Origin: Bacillota bacterium | GTDB lineage: Bacteria > Bacillota > UBA4882 > UBA8346 | Assembly (NCBI GenBank): GCA_023417475.1 | Contig: JAEZFP010000048.1 | Span: 95,196 to 159,195 of the forward strand | Direction of reading: 5' to 3' | DNA length: 64,000 nucleotides | In this document: positions 8,692-17,441 of the stretch, in pieces | How the letters are laid out: the number at the start of each line of letters is the position of its first letter | Position numbering within the stretch: position 1 is the stretch's first letter | Notes under the pieces: generated by a model | What the model saw: only the letters and a program-made list of their open reading frames with translations | Database searches by the model: none | What the model was told of the DNA's origin: nothing | Program-made: the position numbers and the translations under genes

Positions 8692-9639
8692 ATGAAGATT
8701 CTCATAGTCGGTTATTTTACCGAGACCTCAAAATCAAATATTGCAAGGAATTTTCCAGAAGACTGGGATATTGTAATTGTCCCGCCCGGGAAAGAAATGC
8801 TGCATCATATTGAAGATTGCCAGGTAATCATACCCGAACATGTTAAGGTGGACCACAACCTGCTTTCGATAGCCAAAAATTTAAAATTGGTACAGACGGG
8901 CGCAGGATTTGATAATGTAGATATCGATGCCTGTACGCAGCTCGGCATTTGGGTAGCCAATGCTGCAGGAGTGAATGCGCAGGCAGTGGCCGAGCACGTA
9001 ATGGCACTGATATTGTCTTATTATAAAAACATACCGTTTCTTGATGCTTTCATGAAAAACAGAATGGATGAAAATCAATTGGACTATACAGGGAGTGAGT
9101 TAAAGGGTAAAACGATTGGGATTATCGGCTTGGGCGCCATCGGTAAAAAAGTAGCTGAGTTTTGCAGGGTTTTTGATATGAATGTGCTGGCTTATGCTAG
9201 AAATACCGTTGTACAGTCTGACAATTTTGTAAAAATGACGAATTTCGATAATCTTGTAACCGCATCGGACATAGTAAGTGTCCATCTATCCCTGAATCAG
9301 CAAACCAAACAGCTAATCAACAAGGCAGTATTCAAGAAAATGAAGAATACCGCACTTTTTATCAATACATCCCGCGGCGGGATTGTCAATGAAAGAGACT
9401 TGATAGCTGCATTAAAAAATAGAGACATTTCAGGCGCATGCCTGGATGTGTTTGAAACTGAACCGCTTCCAACCGACAGTGAACTCCGGAATCTGGGTAA
9501 TGTGATACTTACCCCCCATACGGCAGGCATGCCTGACGGCCGCAAATTCCATAAAAAAAGATATGATTTCTTTGTGAATAATATAAAACGTGTAGAGAAT
9601 AATGAAGAGCCTGTAAGCAAGCTCAATCAGTTATTATAG
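8692..9639 (+). CDS. D-2-hydroxyacid dehydrogenase (NAD-dependent)
   Basis: D-isomer-specific 2-hydroxyacid dehydrogenase of about 315 residues. It shows the nucleotide loop GLGAIG near residue 147, the catalytic Arg region NTSRGGIVNE, the Glu in DVFETEPLP and the catalytic His in TPHTAG. It interconverts a D-2-hydroxyacid with its 2-oxoacid. Whether this is lactate, phosphoglycerate or another acid cannot be told. GTGG before the ATG at 8692 sets the start rather than the ATG at 8674. It stands alone between an MFS gene and a decayed region. Confidence 0.9.
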   Translation: MKILIVGYFTETSKSNIARNFPEDWDIVIVPPGKEMLHHIEDCQVIIPEHVKVDHNLLSIAKNLKLVQTGAGFDNVDIDACTQLGIWVANAAGVNAQAVAEHVMALILSYYKNIPFLDAFMKNRMDENQLDYTGSELKGKTIGIIGLGAIGKKVAEFCRVFDMNVLAYARNTVVQSDNFVKMTNFDNLVTASDIVSVHLSLNQQTKQLINKAVFKKMKNTALFINTSRGGIVNERDLIAALKNRDISGACLDVFETEPLPTDSELRNLGNVILTPHTAGMPDGRKFHKKRYDFFVNNIKRVENNEEPVSKLNQLL

Positions 9640-9781
9640 TTCGGGAAAATGAATTTAACAATAAGCCTCGGGATAATCACCGCGATTTTCGTATTCCTTG
9701 GCGGTCAAAGTTTAATTTGCGCACCCCAACAGTTACTATATTTAGGTATTTACAACCGTTTTCGGGGTTTTTCAGGGAACC

Positions 9782-9913
9782 CTACTTATTTCTGGTTAAC
9801 CATACCATCCTTTCGCCGGGTTGACCATTTCCCCATAAACCATAAGGTACTGCCTTAATTTTAATTGGTTTCGTCTTATCCTTAACCGGGGCATAAAGCA
9901 GATCGCTCCAAGC
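9782..9913 (-). pseudogene. C-terminal remnant of a GH127-like glycoside hydrolase
   Basis: Immediately after the stop of the minus-strand EFR1-type gene, and in its frame, about 43 codons encode WSDLLYAPV, then KIKAVPYGLWGN, GQPGERMVWL and stop. This pattern (W.DLLY, then K.IPY..W.NRGPGEM.VW) is the C terminus of beta-L-arabinofuranosidase-like GH127/DUF1680 enzymes. The rest of the gene is absent, so this is a deletion scar. The rest of 9640-9781 contains nothing else I recognise. Confidence 0.5.
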
Positions 9914-10711
9914 CTACTTATAGGTTTTCATATCTCCGATCTTTATCTCCGGATGGTGGTATCTCCGCTTACCGATGGTAACCTCGTCCATATTGATCGC
10001 TTGCATCGGACACCAATGAAAACAAGCTAAACAATGGGCGCAATTTTCACCCCAGACTGGTTTATTTTTGGAGTCCAACCGGATGTTTTTAACAGCACAC
10101 ACTTGGGCACAGCTCCCACAGCCAGTACAGTTGTTCTGAATCCGGAACCGCCTTTCAGGGCGGTAAATTTTCTTTATATAAAATGTCATCAGGAAGGAAA
10201 CAACATGGATTTTCAACGCATCGCTACCTTCGATGGTACCTTGATGTTTTTGGTTAATCATTTCAAGTATCGAAGCTACTTTTAACCTGGAGTGAGCTAG
10301 CCGTTCCTTTTGCACATCCAGGGGGCTTGTCTTGTCAATCTTGCCGAAAATACCGTTTCCTGGCATATTGATTGCCACGCCGAAGGCTAAAGATTGGCCC
10401 TGCCGGCCTAGTATTTGTTTGATAGAAAATAAACTAAATCCCACTTCGGTATTGCATGTCGCCACTGCAAAAATATAAAGATTGGTCTTGAATTCAATTT
10501 TAGTTATGAACTCCTTCACAAGCTCCGGTATGTTTAAAAAATACACTGGAAAAACCAATCCGATTATAGCGGCGTCGGCCGTCAGGCGCCGAGTTTTCAG
10601 GCACTCAACGATGGACTGTATTTCTACCTCATCTCCCCAATCCTTCGCTAATTGTTTTGCGATTGCCAATGAGTTCCCGGTTCCGGAAAAATAATAAATA
10701 ACCGTTTTCAT
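9914..10711 (-). CDS. EFR1-type flavodoxin-ferredoxin fusion protein
   Basis: At 265 residues it has an N-terminal flavodoxin domain (FSGTGNS phosphate loop at residues ~9-15, FPVYFLN flavin loop) and a C-terminal pair of 4Fe-4S clusters (CTGCGSCAQVC and CAHCLACFHWCP). It probably shuttles electrons between ferredoxin-level donors and unknown acceptors in the cytosol, as in the EFR1 family of anaerobes. AAGGAG supports the start. The next gene upstream is a MerR-type regulator on the same strand, 72 bp away. Confidence 0.88.
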   Translation of the reverse strand: MKTVIYYFSGTGNSLAIAKQLAKDWGDEVEIQSIVECLKTRRLTADAAIIGLVFPVYFLNIPELVKEFITKIEFKTNLYIFAVATCNTEVGFSLFSIKQILGRQGQSLAFGVAINMPGNGIFGKIDKTSPLDVQKERLAHSRLKVASILEMINQKHQGTIEGSDALKIHVVSFLMTFYIKKIYRPERRFRIQNNCTGCGSCAQVCAVKNIRLDSKNKPVWGENCAHCLACFHWCPMQAINMDEVTIGKRRYHHPEIKIGDMKTYK

Positions 10712-10783
10712 TTGTCATACTCCTTCGACTCTATCATATTATTTCAAATTATAAAGCCTGGAGTATGGTACAATGTCAAATCC

Positions 10784-11188
10784 TTATTGGTTATCATTTA
10801 GCAGTCCTTGCATAGAAGGGCACTGGTGTTTCTGTTGTAAACCTTCGTCGATTTTCATAAGTACTTTCCGCATCTCCATTAAGCGGTCGATTTGCTCATC
10901 GATCCTTTGAATCTTGTCTTTAACCCCCATTGCCATAATGTTCGATATTTCCTCGGAGTTCAGTTGATAATGAAAGAGTTGTAAAGTCTGCCGAGTCTCC
11001 TCTAATGTAAATCCGGCCTCCTTGGAATGCTTAATAAAATTAAGCCGGTCGACGGTATCATCGAGGTAAATCCGGTACCCATTTTCCATCCGTTGAGGTT
11101 CAATTAAGCCCCTCTTCTCATAATACCGTATTGTCTCACTGCTCACTCCCGTTAACTTCGCAATTTGATTTCTTAAGTAGGTAGCCAT
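10784..11188 (-). CDS. MerR-family transcriptional regulator
   Basis: At 134 residues it has the MerR winged helix (VSSETIRYYEKRGLIEPQR), the NGYRIY wing, then a long dimerisation helix (about 80-118). The C-terminal tail has only one Cys (HQCPSM), unlike the two-Cys metal sensors ZntR or CueR, so the signal is uncertain. It precedes the EFR1-type gene on the same strand and may regulate it. Ribosome-binding site AAGGAG. Confidence 0.87.
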   Translation of the reverse strand: MATYLRNQIAKLTGVSSETIRYYEKRGLIEPQRMENGYRIYLDDTVDRLNFIKHSKEAGFTLEETRQTLQLFHYQLNSEEISNIMAMGVKDKIQRIDEQIDRLMEMRKVLMKIDEGLQQKHQCPSMQGLLNDNQ

Positions 11189-11300
11189 TTGCGCTCCTTT
11201 TTTTGTTTTCCCGATAAAAGTAATCTTTGTTTTGGCCAGTATATCGGAAAAGATTGACGGTCAATATCATCGTAACAATTCGGGGGATTATTAGTAGAAA

Positions 11301-12074
11301 TTAAGGTTTTATCGATAAATATAAATCCATTGTATCATGTATGATAACTTGTCCACCGTTGTTGCTTATCGCAACTCTCATTTCTTCCTCAAAAAGTCTC
11401 CATTTATTTTTTTGCAATGCCCTATGATCTGAGTAAGTACTAAGAAGTGCAATATAGTTGTTTGCGTCAAATATTCTTGTTTGATAATACAACTTATAAT
11501 TTACATCAACAAAACCATATTGTTTTATTGTATTGACGATTTCGAAACACTTCTCTTCACTGAACTTATGCGCCTTTGACTTCGGATGAGTAGCAGGCAT
11601 ATATTTGTCATAGATCTTCTCCATGGCATTATGAAGGTCATCTTCAGGTCGTGATGGGTGATTCCAAAACAGCGCCAATACTCCACCGCTTTTCAAAAGT
11701 TGATATGCTTTTGTATACCCTGTTTCTTGTGGTATCCAATGAAATGCGGTCGCGGAATAAATCAAATCAAAAGGACTATTTCTAAGGTCAACACTTTCAA
11801 AATCATTATTGATAATATCGAAATTATTATATTTTGAGAATTTTCCTTTTGAAAACTCTGCTAAATCTTTACCGAGTTCAACAGCCGTAACTATACATCC
11901 ACTATTCAAAAAGGGTAATGTTGCCTGACCTGTTCCAATACCAATTTCAAGCGCTCTTTTATTAATGTCCAAATTCGAAAACTGAATTACATCATCATAT
12001 AAGTCTTTTACGTATGTTGGACGCATTTTATCATAATTTAACACATCTTCATTAAATGTAAGTCGTAAATCCAT
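11301..12074 (-). CDS. Class I SAM-dependent methyltransferase
   Basis: At 257 residues it has SAM motif I EIGIGTGQ near residue 43, the acidic AVELG strand end and FDLIYSATAFHW motif IV. It belongs to the methyltransferase-11/25 group with small-molecule substrates, which cannot be predicted here. GGGGAGG precedes the ATG. AT-rich compared with its right-hand neighbours rlmH and larA, which hints at separate acquisition. Confidence 0.85.
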   Translation of the reverse strand: MDLRLTFNEDVLNYDKMRPTYVKDLYDDVIQFSNLDINKRALEIGIGTGQATLPFLNSGCIVTAVELGKDLAEFSKGKFSKYNNFDIINNDFESVDLRNSPFDLIYSATAFHWIPQETGYTKAYQLLKSGGVLALFWNHPSRPEDDLHNAMEKIYDKYMPATHPKSKAHKFSEEKCFEIVNTIKQYGFVDVNYKLYYQTRIFDANNYIALLSTYSDHRALQKNKWRLFEEEMRVAISNNGGQVIIHDTMDLYLSIKP

Positions 12075-12338
12075 TCAATCCTCCCCAAATATAAATAATT
12101 TCCAGTAGGCTCTTTCACACTAAAATGAGTTTAAAGTTTTGAAAATTATAACACATTAAGTAAACTTTCGGAATAATATAAATCCAATATTTTACCAATA
12201 GGAGGTTATCTGCCATACCGACTATATAGAAGCTGAATTTTTATAAAACAATTATGCGAATGACAAAGGCGAAATGTTAAAGGACAGATAGAAGACCTGT
12301 CCCTTTCATAGTAAGCTAAGTTTTTAAAAATTTCGCCC
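12075..12338. other. Intergenic gap with a short hairpin
   Basis: No gene is supportable in these 264 bp. A GGACAG/CTGTCC stem (12282-12287 with 12297-12302), read on the minus strand, lies 37 bp past the rlmH stop and is followed by CTTTAACATTT, so it may be a weak rlmH terminator. Confidence 0.35.
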
Positions 12339-12809
12339 TCACTTGTGATACTTCTCCCCCCGATTAATCTTACACCCCCGATACACCTGCTCCAGCAACA
12401 TCACCCGAAACAACTGATGCGGAAAGGTCAGCTTGGAAAAGCTCAACCGCAACCGCGCTTGTTGCCTTAACTTCTCCGCCACCCCCAGTGAACCGCCGAT
12501 CACAAAAGCCACGTTTTCGGCGTTCAAATCCCGCTCCCGCAAAAACTCGGCCAGTTCCGGCGAGGAGAGTTGCTTGCCGCCGCTATCCAGGACCACCAGA
12601 TAGTCTTTGGGATCCAAATAGCGTTCAATCTGTTCGCCCTCGCGCTTCCGCAGTTGCGCTGCCTCGGCGGGACTCATCCGGTCCGGACCGGGCAGATCCG
12701 GCACTTCGATTAGTTCCAGTTTTAGATAAGGCCGCAGCCGTTTTAGATATTCAGCTTGAGCCGCGAGCAGATAAGCTTCTTTCAACCGGCCGACGGTGAT
12801 GATCTTCAA
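12339..12809 (-). CDS. rlmH: 23S rRNA (pseudouridine1915-N3)-methyltransferase RlmH
   Basis: SPOUT-class enzyme that methylates pseudouridine 1915 in helix 69 of 23S rRNA. Family marks are FVIGGSLG (SAM knot) and the conserved C-terminal tail INRGEKYHK. The start is the TTG at 12809, just after AAGGGAGAAAGCGAA, and gives 156 residues, the usual RlmH size (~159). A longer frame to 12869 has no ribosome-binding site. It is divergent from larA. Confidence 0.93.
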   Translation of the reverse strand: MKIITVGRLKEAYLLAAQAEYLKRLRPYLKLELIEVPDLPGPDRMSPAEAAQLRKREGEQIERYLDPKDYLVVLDSGGKQLSSPELAEFLRERDLNAENVAFVIGGSLGVAEKLRQQARLRLSFSKLTFPHQLFRVMLLEQVYRGCKINRGEKYHK

Positions 12810-13003
12810 TTCGCTTTCTCCCTTTGTACCATTCTCACTATAGGCATTTATTTCGAAAGACCGTCCCAATTTCCTGCAACCGACTGGTTTTTCGATCCAG
12901 TTGCGGATTGTTAACGGTTTCGGGTATTGTAATTGCCGCCAAACGGAGTTATCTTTAAAAAAAGATTTTCATTTGAGTCCGACTGTTGTCTGGAGGAAGC
13001 GCC

Positions 13004-14296
13004 ATGCCCGATTATTCCTTGAAATACGGCCAAACCGAACTGACTGTGCCGATCCCGGCCGAAAATCTCCTCGGCATCATCGACAGCCAACCGCCCGACG
13101 ATCGCCGGACCGAAGCCGAGGTGATCCAAGCAGCTTTGGCCCATCCGATCGGCAGTCCCCGTCTGGGCGAGCTGGTCAAACCGGGGGAGACGGTCTGCAT
13201 CGTCATCGCCGACATTACCCGGGCGTGGCAAAAGATGCGCGTCTATTTGCCGTTTTTAGTCGCCGAGCTAAACGCCGCCGGCATCCCCGATGCCAAGATT
13301 ACCTTCTTGGCGGCCACCGGTTCCCATCGCCGACATACCCCGGCCGAACACGAAGTGCTGCTCGGCCCGGATTTATCCCAACGGTTTACGGTCATCGACC
13401 ATGACTGTCAGGACGAAGCCAGCCTGACCTACCTTGGCACGACCTCCTACGGCACGCCCGTTACCATCAATCAAGCCGCCTTAGCTTGCGACCGTCTGAT
13501 TCTGACCGGCGCCATCGTCTACCACTTGCTGGCCGGTTGGAGCGGCGGCAAAAAGTCGGTGGTCCCGGGCATCGCCAGTTATCAAACGATCATGGCCAAT
13601 CACGCCATGTCGCTCAATCCCGAACACGGCGGCGGTTCCAACCCGGCGGCCCGCAGCGGCAAGGTGATTGACAATCCCATTCATGAAGATATGCTGGAAG
13701 CGGCGGCAATGGTCAAACCGGCCTTTTTATTCAACGTGATCATGGACGCCAACGGCCGGATCGGTCATGCCGTCGCCGGCGATTACCGGGCGGCCCATGC
13801 CGAGGGCTGCCGGATCGTGGCCGCCCAAGACAGCGTCGCCATTGCCCAACGGGCCGAACTGGCCATCGCTTCGGCGGGCGGTTTCCCGAAAGATATCAAT
13901 TTCTATCAGACCATCAAAACCATTCTCAATGTCTTTGAAGCGATTGAGCCGGGCGGCGTGATGATTGTTCTCAGCGAATGCCGGGAAGGACTGGGCAATG
14001 AGGAGATCCGGGGGATCATTCAAAATTACGATACCTTGCTGGCCCGCGAGGACGGCTTACGCGCCGATTACAGTATCGCCAAGTTTGTCGGCTACTATGT
14101 CAGCGAGATCGCCAGTAAGTGCTTGATGATCCTGGTGTCGGAGCTGGAGCCGGCGGCGGTGGCCAACGCCGACATCCGGGTGGTGCCGACGGTCGCGGCA
14201 GCGTTGCAAATCGCCCATCAAGCCAAAGGGGAGCGGTTGCGGACGTATCTGATGCCGCACGCGGCGAATACGCTGCCGATTCCGAAAAGTTGCTAA
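13004..14296 (+). CDS. larA: Nickel-dependent lactate racemase LarA (or paralogue)
   Basis: Interconverts D- and L-lactate or a similar 2-hydroxyacid, using the nickel-pincer nucleotide tethered to a lysine. The signature HLLAGWSGGKKSVVPGI near residue 175 contains the cofactor-bearing Lys, and His residues lie in GSHRRHTP and in ANHAM. GGAGG places the start at 13004, giving 430 residues, normal for LarA. The cofactor-making genes larB and larC are in the same window at 59.9-61.8 kb, but no larE is seen. The codon composition is very GC-rich. LarA-type paralogues on other 2-hydroxyacids exist, so the substrate is inferred. Confidence 0.9.
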   Translation: MPDYSLKYGQTELTVPIPAENLLGIIDSQPPDDRRTEAEVIQAALAHPIGSPRLGELVKPGETVCIVIADITRAWQKMRVYLPFLVAELNAAGIPDAKITFLAATGSHRRHTPAEHEVLLGPDLSQRFTVIDHDCQDEASLTYLGTTSYGTPVTINQAALACDRLILTGAIVYHLLAGWSGGKKSVVPGIASYQTIMANHAMSLNPEHGGGSNPAARSGKVIDNPIHEDMLEAAAMVKPAFLFNVIMDANGRIGHAVAGDYRAAHAEGCRIVAAQDSVAIAQRAELAIASAGGFPKDINFYQTIKTILNVFEAIEPGGVMIVLSECREGLGNEEIRGIIQNYDTLLAREDGLRADYSIAKFVGYYVSEIASKCLMILVSELEPAAVANADIRVVPTVAAALQIAHQAKGERLRTYLMPHAANTLPIPKSC

Positions 14297-15174
14297 TACG
14301 TCAACACTTCACAACCGACCTCTGTTACCAAAACCGTCTGCTCCCATTGGGCAGACGGTTTTCCATCAACTGTGTAAACTGTCCAGCCATCTTTTTTGTC
14401 GGTAAATATTGCTGCCGTTCCCAGATTGATCATCGGTTCTACAGTGAAAACCAGTCCGGGTACGAGCAACATTCCGGTCCCCCGTTTGGACACAAAACCG
14501 ACCCACGGATCTTCATGAAACTTCAGACCGATGCCATGACCGCCGATGTCTTCCACAACAGTATAACCATTCTTTTGCGCGTGGTCATTCACCGCCTGCC
14601 CAATATCGCCAAGAAATCCCCACGGCTTTACCTGTTGCACTCCCAGTTCCATACATTCTTTTGCCACATGAACGAGTTTGCTTTTTGCGGCGGAGACTTC
14701 GCCAATACCAAACATGCGCGAGGAGTCTGAGAAATAGCCATGATAGATAGTCGACACGTCAATGTTTACAATATCCCCGTTTTGTAGCTTTGTTTGACTG
14801 GACGGAATACCGTGGCAGACCACATCGTTGATCGAGATACACACGCTTTTGGGAAATCCGTGGTAGTTGAGCGTAGCCGGTATGCCGCCGAGTTCTTGTG
14901 TTTTGGTCTGGATAAGCCGGTCGAGCTCTTCAGTGGTTACACCTTCCATAAGAAAAGCTTCGATATAGTCCAACAGCGCGATATTAAGCTTACTGCTCTC
15001 ACGGATGCCCTCAAGCTGTGTTTGGGTCTTCAGCAAGCCGCGGTCTGGCGTCTCGAAGCCTTTGGCAGCGTAGTCTGCTATTTTTTCATCAGTCATTGCA
15101 TGACACTTTTTGTATTTTTGCCCGCTGCCGCACCAGCATGCTTCATTCCTGCCTAATTTAGGTGACTTTGACAT
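14293..15174 (-). CDS. map: Type I methionine aminopeptidase with N-terminal SEC-C motif
   Basis: Removes N-terminal Met from nascent proteins. The first ~25 residues carry a SEC-C zinc motif (GRNEACWCGSGQKYKKCH) typical of some Firmicute MAPs. The metalloprotease core follows, with ligands in VNIDVSTIYHGYFSD, HGIGLKFHEDP and FTVEPMI. The ATG at 15174 begins the SEC-C motif, while a longer frame to 15258 lacks support. The end overlaps that of larA by 4 bp, convergently. Confidence 0.92.
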   Translation of the reverse strand: MSKSPKLGRNEACWCGSGQKYKKCHAMTDEKIADYAAKGFETPDRGLLKTQTQLEGIRESSKLNIALLDYIEAFLMEGVTTEELDRLIQTKTQELGGIPATLNYHGFPKSVCISINDVVCHGIPSSQTKLQNGDIVNIDVSTIYHGYFSDSSRMFGIGEVSAAKSKLVHVAKECMELGVQQVKPWGFLGDIGQAVNDHAQKNGYTVVEDIGGHGIGLKFHEDPWVGFVSKRGTGMLLVPGLVFTVEPMINLGTAAIFTDKKDGWTVYTVDGKPSAQWEQTVLVTEVGCEVLTY

Positions 15175-15200
15175 TAGAAACACCCCACATTGACAATGGT

Positions 15201-15545
15201 TTAAAACCCCGGAAGCGCTATGTCCGGCAAAGATTTTCGAAATTGTCGCGGCGAACATTTGAAAGCGGCAACAAAAGCCCTTGTCAGTGATTCGGATGAT
15301 GAATAACCATACCGGAAAGCAATCGCCGTGATTTTATCATTGGTATTGATCAGATCCTGGACCGCGGCCTTTAACCGGCACTGTGAAAGAAACTGTTTAT
15401 ACGTCATTCCAACATGTTCACGGAACTTCAATGAGCAATAATACGGCGAGTAGCCTACATTGAATGACATTTCAATTAGGGTTGGATGCTTGCTGACGTT
15501 CTTTTCTACCCAATGGACCATTGTTTCGATTGTTTGAATAGACAT
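15201..15545 (-). CDS. Stand-alone AraC-type DNA-binding protein
   Basis: At 114 residues it consists only of the two AraC helix-turn-helix motifs (YYCSLKFREHVGM and YGYSSSESLTRAFVAAF). No sensor domain is present, as in SoxS/MarA-sized regulators. GGGGTGAAGT precedes the ATG. It sits 26 bp upstream of the map gene on the same strand and may share its transcript. The target and signal are unknown. It may be the surviving half of a larger regulator. Confidence 0.82.
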   Translation of the reverse strand: MSIQTIETMVHWVEKNVSKHPTLIEMSFNVGYSPYYCSLKFREHVGMTYKQFLSQCRLKAAVQDLINTNDKITAIAFRYGYSSSESLTRAFVAAFKCSPRQFRKSLPDIALPGF

Positions 15546-15666
15546 TTACTTCACCCCATCCTTATTTTATCAAAAATAAAGATTAAATACCTGATATGAG
15601 TTGTAAACTTTGAGAATCACTTAATCAGGTAGTTGCTTTCTTATGCACCCTGCCGATTTTGACGAG

Positions 15667-15729
15667 GAGAAACGAAAGCTCTATCAGAGCAGGAATTAAA
15701 AAGCTTCAAAGCGCCTCAGTTCGTTTCTC
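15667..15729. other. Structured inverted repeat
   Basis: Perfect 10-bp arms GAGAAACGAA (15667-15676) and TTCGTTTCTC (15720-15729) enclose 43 nt containing a second hairpin, GCTCT-ATC-AGAGC (15678-15690). It lies between the AraC-type gene and the end of the isochorismatase-like gene. It has no U-run and matches no riboswitch class I know. Confidence 0.5.
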
Positions 15730-15778
15730 TCCATGGGGAAGATAGAATGAGGACAGCTGGTTGTAACCCTCATTTACC

Positions 15779-16351
15779 TCACAACATCCGCAGCAATTCC
15801 GCTGTCCCAACCACCGCGCAGTATTCCCCATCCAGATTAGCCAAACTCATCGCGTGCACCTCGGCGGCGGTCCGCAGCCGGCCGGCGTAGTCCGGCTGGG
15901 CAAAGGTAAAACAAGCGTCTTCCACCAGATATGTTTTAAACCCCAGGTTGCCCGCCATGCGTACCATCGCCTCCACCGAGTTGTTGGTGATCACACCAAA
16001 GATCACCAGAACGGCGATGCCCTTTTCTTTCAAGCGGGATTCCAGATCCGTTCCGATAAAGGCGTTGTTAACGTGCTTGATTACGATCGTTTCCCCCACT
16101 TGAGGTGTGACGCACTCTTTAAAGTCGCAGCCGGCTTGACCCGGCCGGTAGCTGGAGTTGACCTGACGCGACTCATGTTTGATATGAAAGACCGGCCGGC
16201 CGCTCGCCCGCCATTTTTGCAAGATTTCCGCCATCCGCAACTCGGCGCGGGGATGGTTGCGTTCACCATAGCGGGACCAGACCGGTTCGTCAATGGCGTT
16301 TTGGACATCGATGATCAGTAAGGCGGTTTCCCGCGGCAACTGCTCGGTCAT
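15779..16351 (-). CDS. Isochorismatase-family hydrolase-like protein, catalytic Cys replaced
   Basis: At 190 residues it has the isochorismatase/nicotinamidase fold. The catalytic Asp lies in ALLIIDVQNA and the Lys in IVIKHVNNAFIGT. The position that is Cys in cysteine hydrolases of this family is Ser (ITNNSVEAMVR). It may therefore use the Cys-independent mechanism of true isochorismatases or be altered in activity. GAGGGGAAC before the ATG at 16351 decides the start. No operon partner indicates a substrate. Confidence 0.83.
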   Translation of the reverse strand: MTEQLPRETALLIIDVQNAIDEPVWSRYGERNHPRAELRMAEILQKWRASGRPVFHIKHESRQVNSSYRPGQAGCDFKECVTPQVGETIVIKHVNNAFIGTDLESRLKEKGIAVLVIFGVITNNSVEAMVRMAGNLGFKTYLVEDACFTFAQPDYAGRLRTAAEVHAMSLANLDGEYCAVVGTAELLRML

Positions 16352-16469
16352 GAAAGCGTTCCCCTCTTTCCATTTGCCCATGGTTTTTCCTATCATCATA
16401 ATATAAAAACTCACCGCGGGGAAGCACCGGGGGTGCCGTCTTCTAGAAATTTAAGTTTGGCAACGGCAA

Positions 16470-16491
16470 CGCCGTCACCCAAGTGACGGCG
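16470..16491. other. Strong GC hairpin without U-run
   Basis: CGCCGTCAC-CCAA-GTGACGGCG is a perfect 9-bp stem in the gap 16352-16568. A second hairpin (GAACCGG/CCGGTTC) lies at about 16548-16564, next to the end of the following gene. Either could help end transcription of that minus-strand gene, but neither has a U-run. Confidence 0.5.
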
Positions 16492-16568
16492 CGCAAAACA
16501 ATATTTGGTTGTCCATATCGCACGGAATGCGACATCGTTTTTTGGGTTACGAACCGGGCTCCGGTTCG

Positions 16569-16883
16569 CTAGTGCTGATCATAAATCCCGAACTGTTTCC
16601 ACGACTCCTGCGGTATCTCCAGCTTGATCACTTTTTTGGCCTCGCGGTAAAACTCCTCGGTCTTGCGCAGTTGGGTGTGGAACTCCGCCGTTTTCACTTT
16701 CATCTGCGCCTTGGCTGCCTCGTGACTGTTGTCCAGGTCGATGGTGTCCTGGTAAGCAAGGGTAAATTCACTGACGAACTGGGTATCCAAACCCCGCTTG
16801 TTCATCCGCTCGGCATTGGCGAGCAACCCCGCCAGCATGTTTTGGGTCCGGCGAATCCGTTCGGAAATGGTATGATTGGTCAT
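16569..16883 (-). CDS. Hypothetical helical protein
   Basis: About 104 residues, highly charged and predicted almost entirely helical or coiled-coil (SERIRRTQNMLAGLLANAER to KKVIKLEIPQESWKQFGI). AAGGGGG lies 10 bp before the ATG at 16883, supporting translation. A TTG two codons upstream is an alternative start. I do not recognise the family, and no function is offered. A longer opposite-strand frame overlaps it, but the helix-forming composition and the ribosome-binding site favour this one. Confidence 0.65.
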   Translation of the reverse strand: MTNHTISERIRRTQNMLAGLLANAERMNKRGLDTQFVSEFTLAYQDTIDLDNSHEAAKAQMKVKTAEFHTQLRKTEEFYREAKKVIKLEIPQESWKQFGIYDQH

Positions 16884-17360
16884 GATCAAAAATCCCCCTT
16901 GACGATTTGTTTAAAATGCTGTCGATCATGGCGCCTGGGAAGCGTTCCCTGGCCAAGGAATCGGCTTCCACGTTCATCCGGATTAACGATTACATTGTCT
17001 ATAGATAATATATCACAAAATGTTACTCATACGCAATACTAATCTAGGGAAATTTTAAAATTATTTTTTCATACAATCCGATTATACCGTGAATTTACAG
17101 GTTTATCAAGCGATCAAGGTTTACTTTTATTCCTTTTGAACAATAGTGCTGTTGGTAAAGCTCATCTATTGGAACCTATTTTTGTTGCGATTTTGTTTCT
17201 TGATTATTGCGTTCTTGTTATTGGGCGACTGCTGGTATATTCCCTTTTGTTTCCATGCTTCCGGCCCGCCAAGCTCCCTCTCAATCTGCTTTCTCTAAAT
17301 TCAATGCCGGTTTGCGCAACGATTGGTTGTTTCGCTTTGATTAAAACTCTTGCTAAAGTC
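16884..17360. other. Intergenic region without recognisable genes
   Basis: AT-rich from about 16990. Several short frames on both strands lack ribosome-binding sites and recognisable protein features. It ends at the promoter of the beta-barrel gene. Confidence 0.5.
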
Positions 17361-17388
17361 TTCCCATATCGTGAATATTTGTTATAAT
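17361..17388 (+). promoter_or_regulatory. Probable promoter of the beta-barrel gene
   Basis: A perfect TATAAT (17383-17388) with a weak -35 TTCCCA (17361-17366), spacing 16. The 5' leader to the start codon is about 45 nt. Confidence 0.55.
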
Positions 17389-17441
17389 TATTTTTAAGTT
17401 CATGAATGAACATAAATATTATTCACAAAGGAGCGATTATC

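Noticed and set aside
8493..8813. 106-codon plus-strand frame before the dehydrogenase
   Set aside because: It overlaps the dehydrogenase start by more than 100 bp in another frame and has no ribosome-binding site.
9649..9858. 69-codon plus-strand frame with a hydrophobic start
   Set aside because: Weak start. It overlaps the opposite-strand GH127-like remnant, and the second half is not protein-like.
13012..14260. Several long frames antisense to or in other frames of larA
   Set aside because: Shadow frames caused by high GC content. larA is clearly the gene.
16509..17042. 177-codon plus-strand frame opposite the helical hypothetical protein
   Set aside because: Its composition is that of an antisense frame, there is no ribosome-binding site, and the opposite strand has a coherent coiled-coil protein.
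17136..17413. Short frames in the leader of the beta-barrel gene
   Set aside because: No ribosome-binding sites, and they would overlap the promoter.
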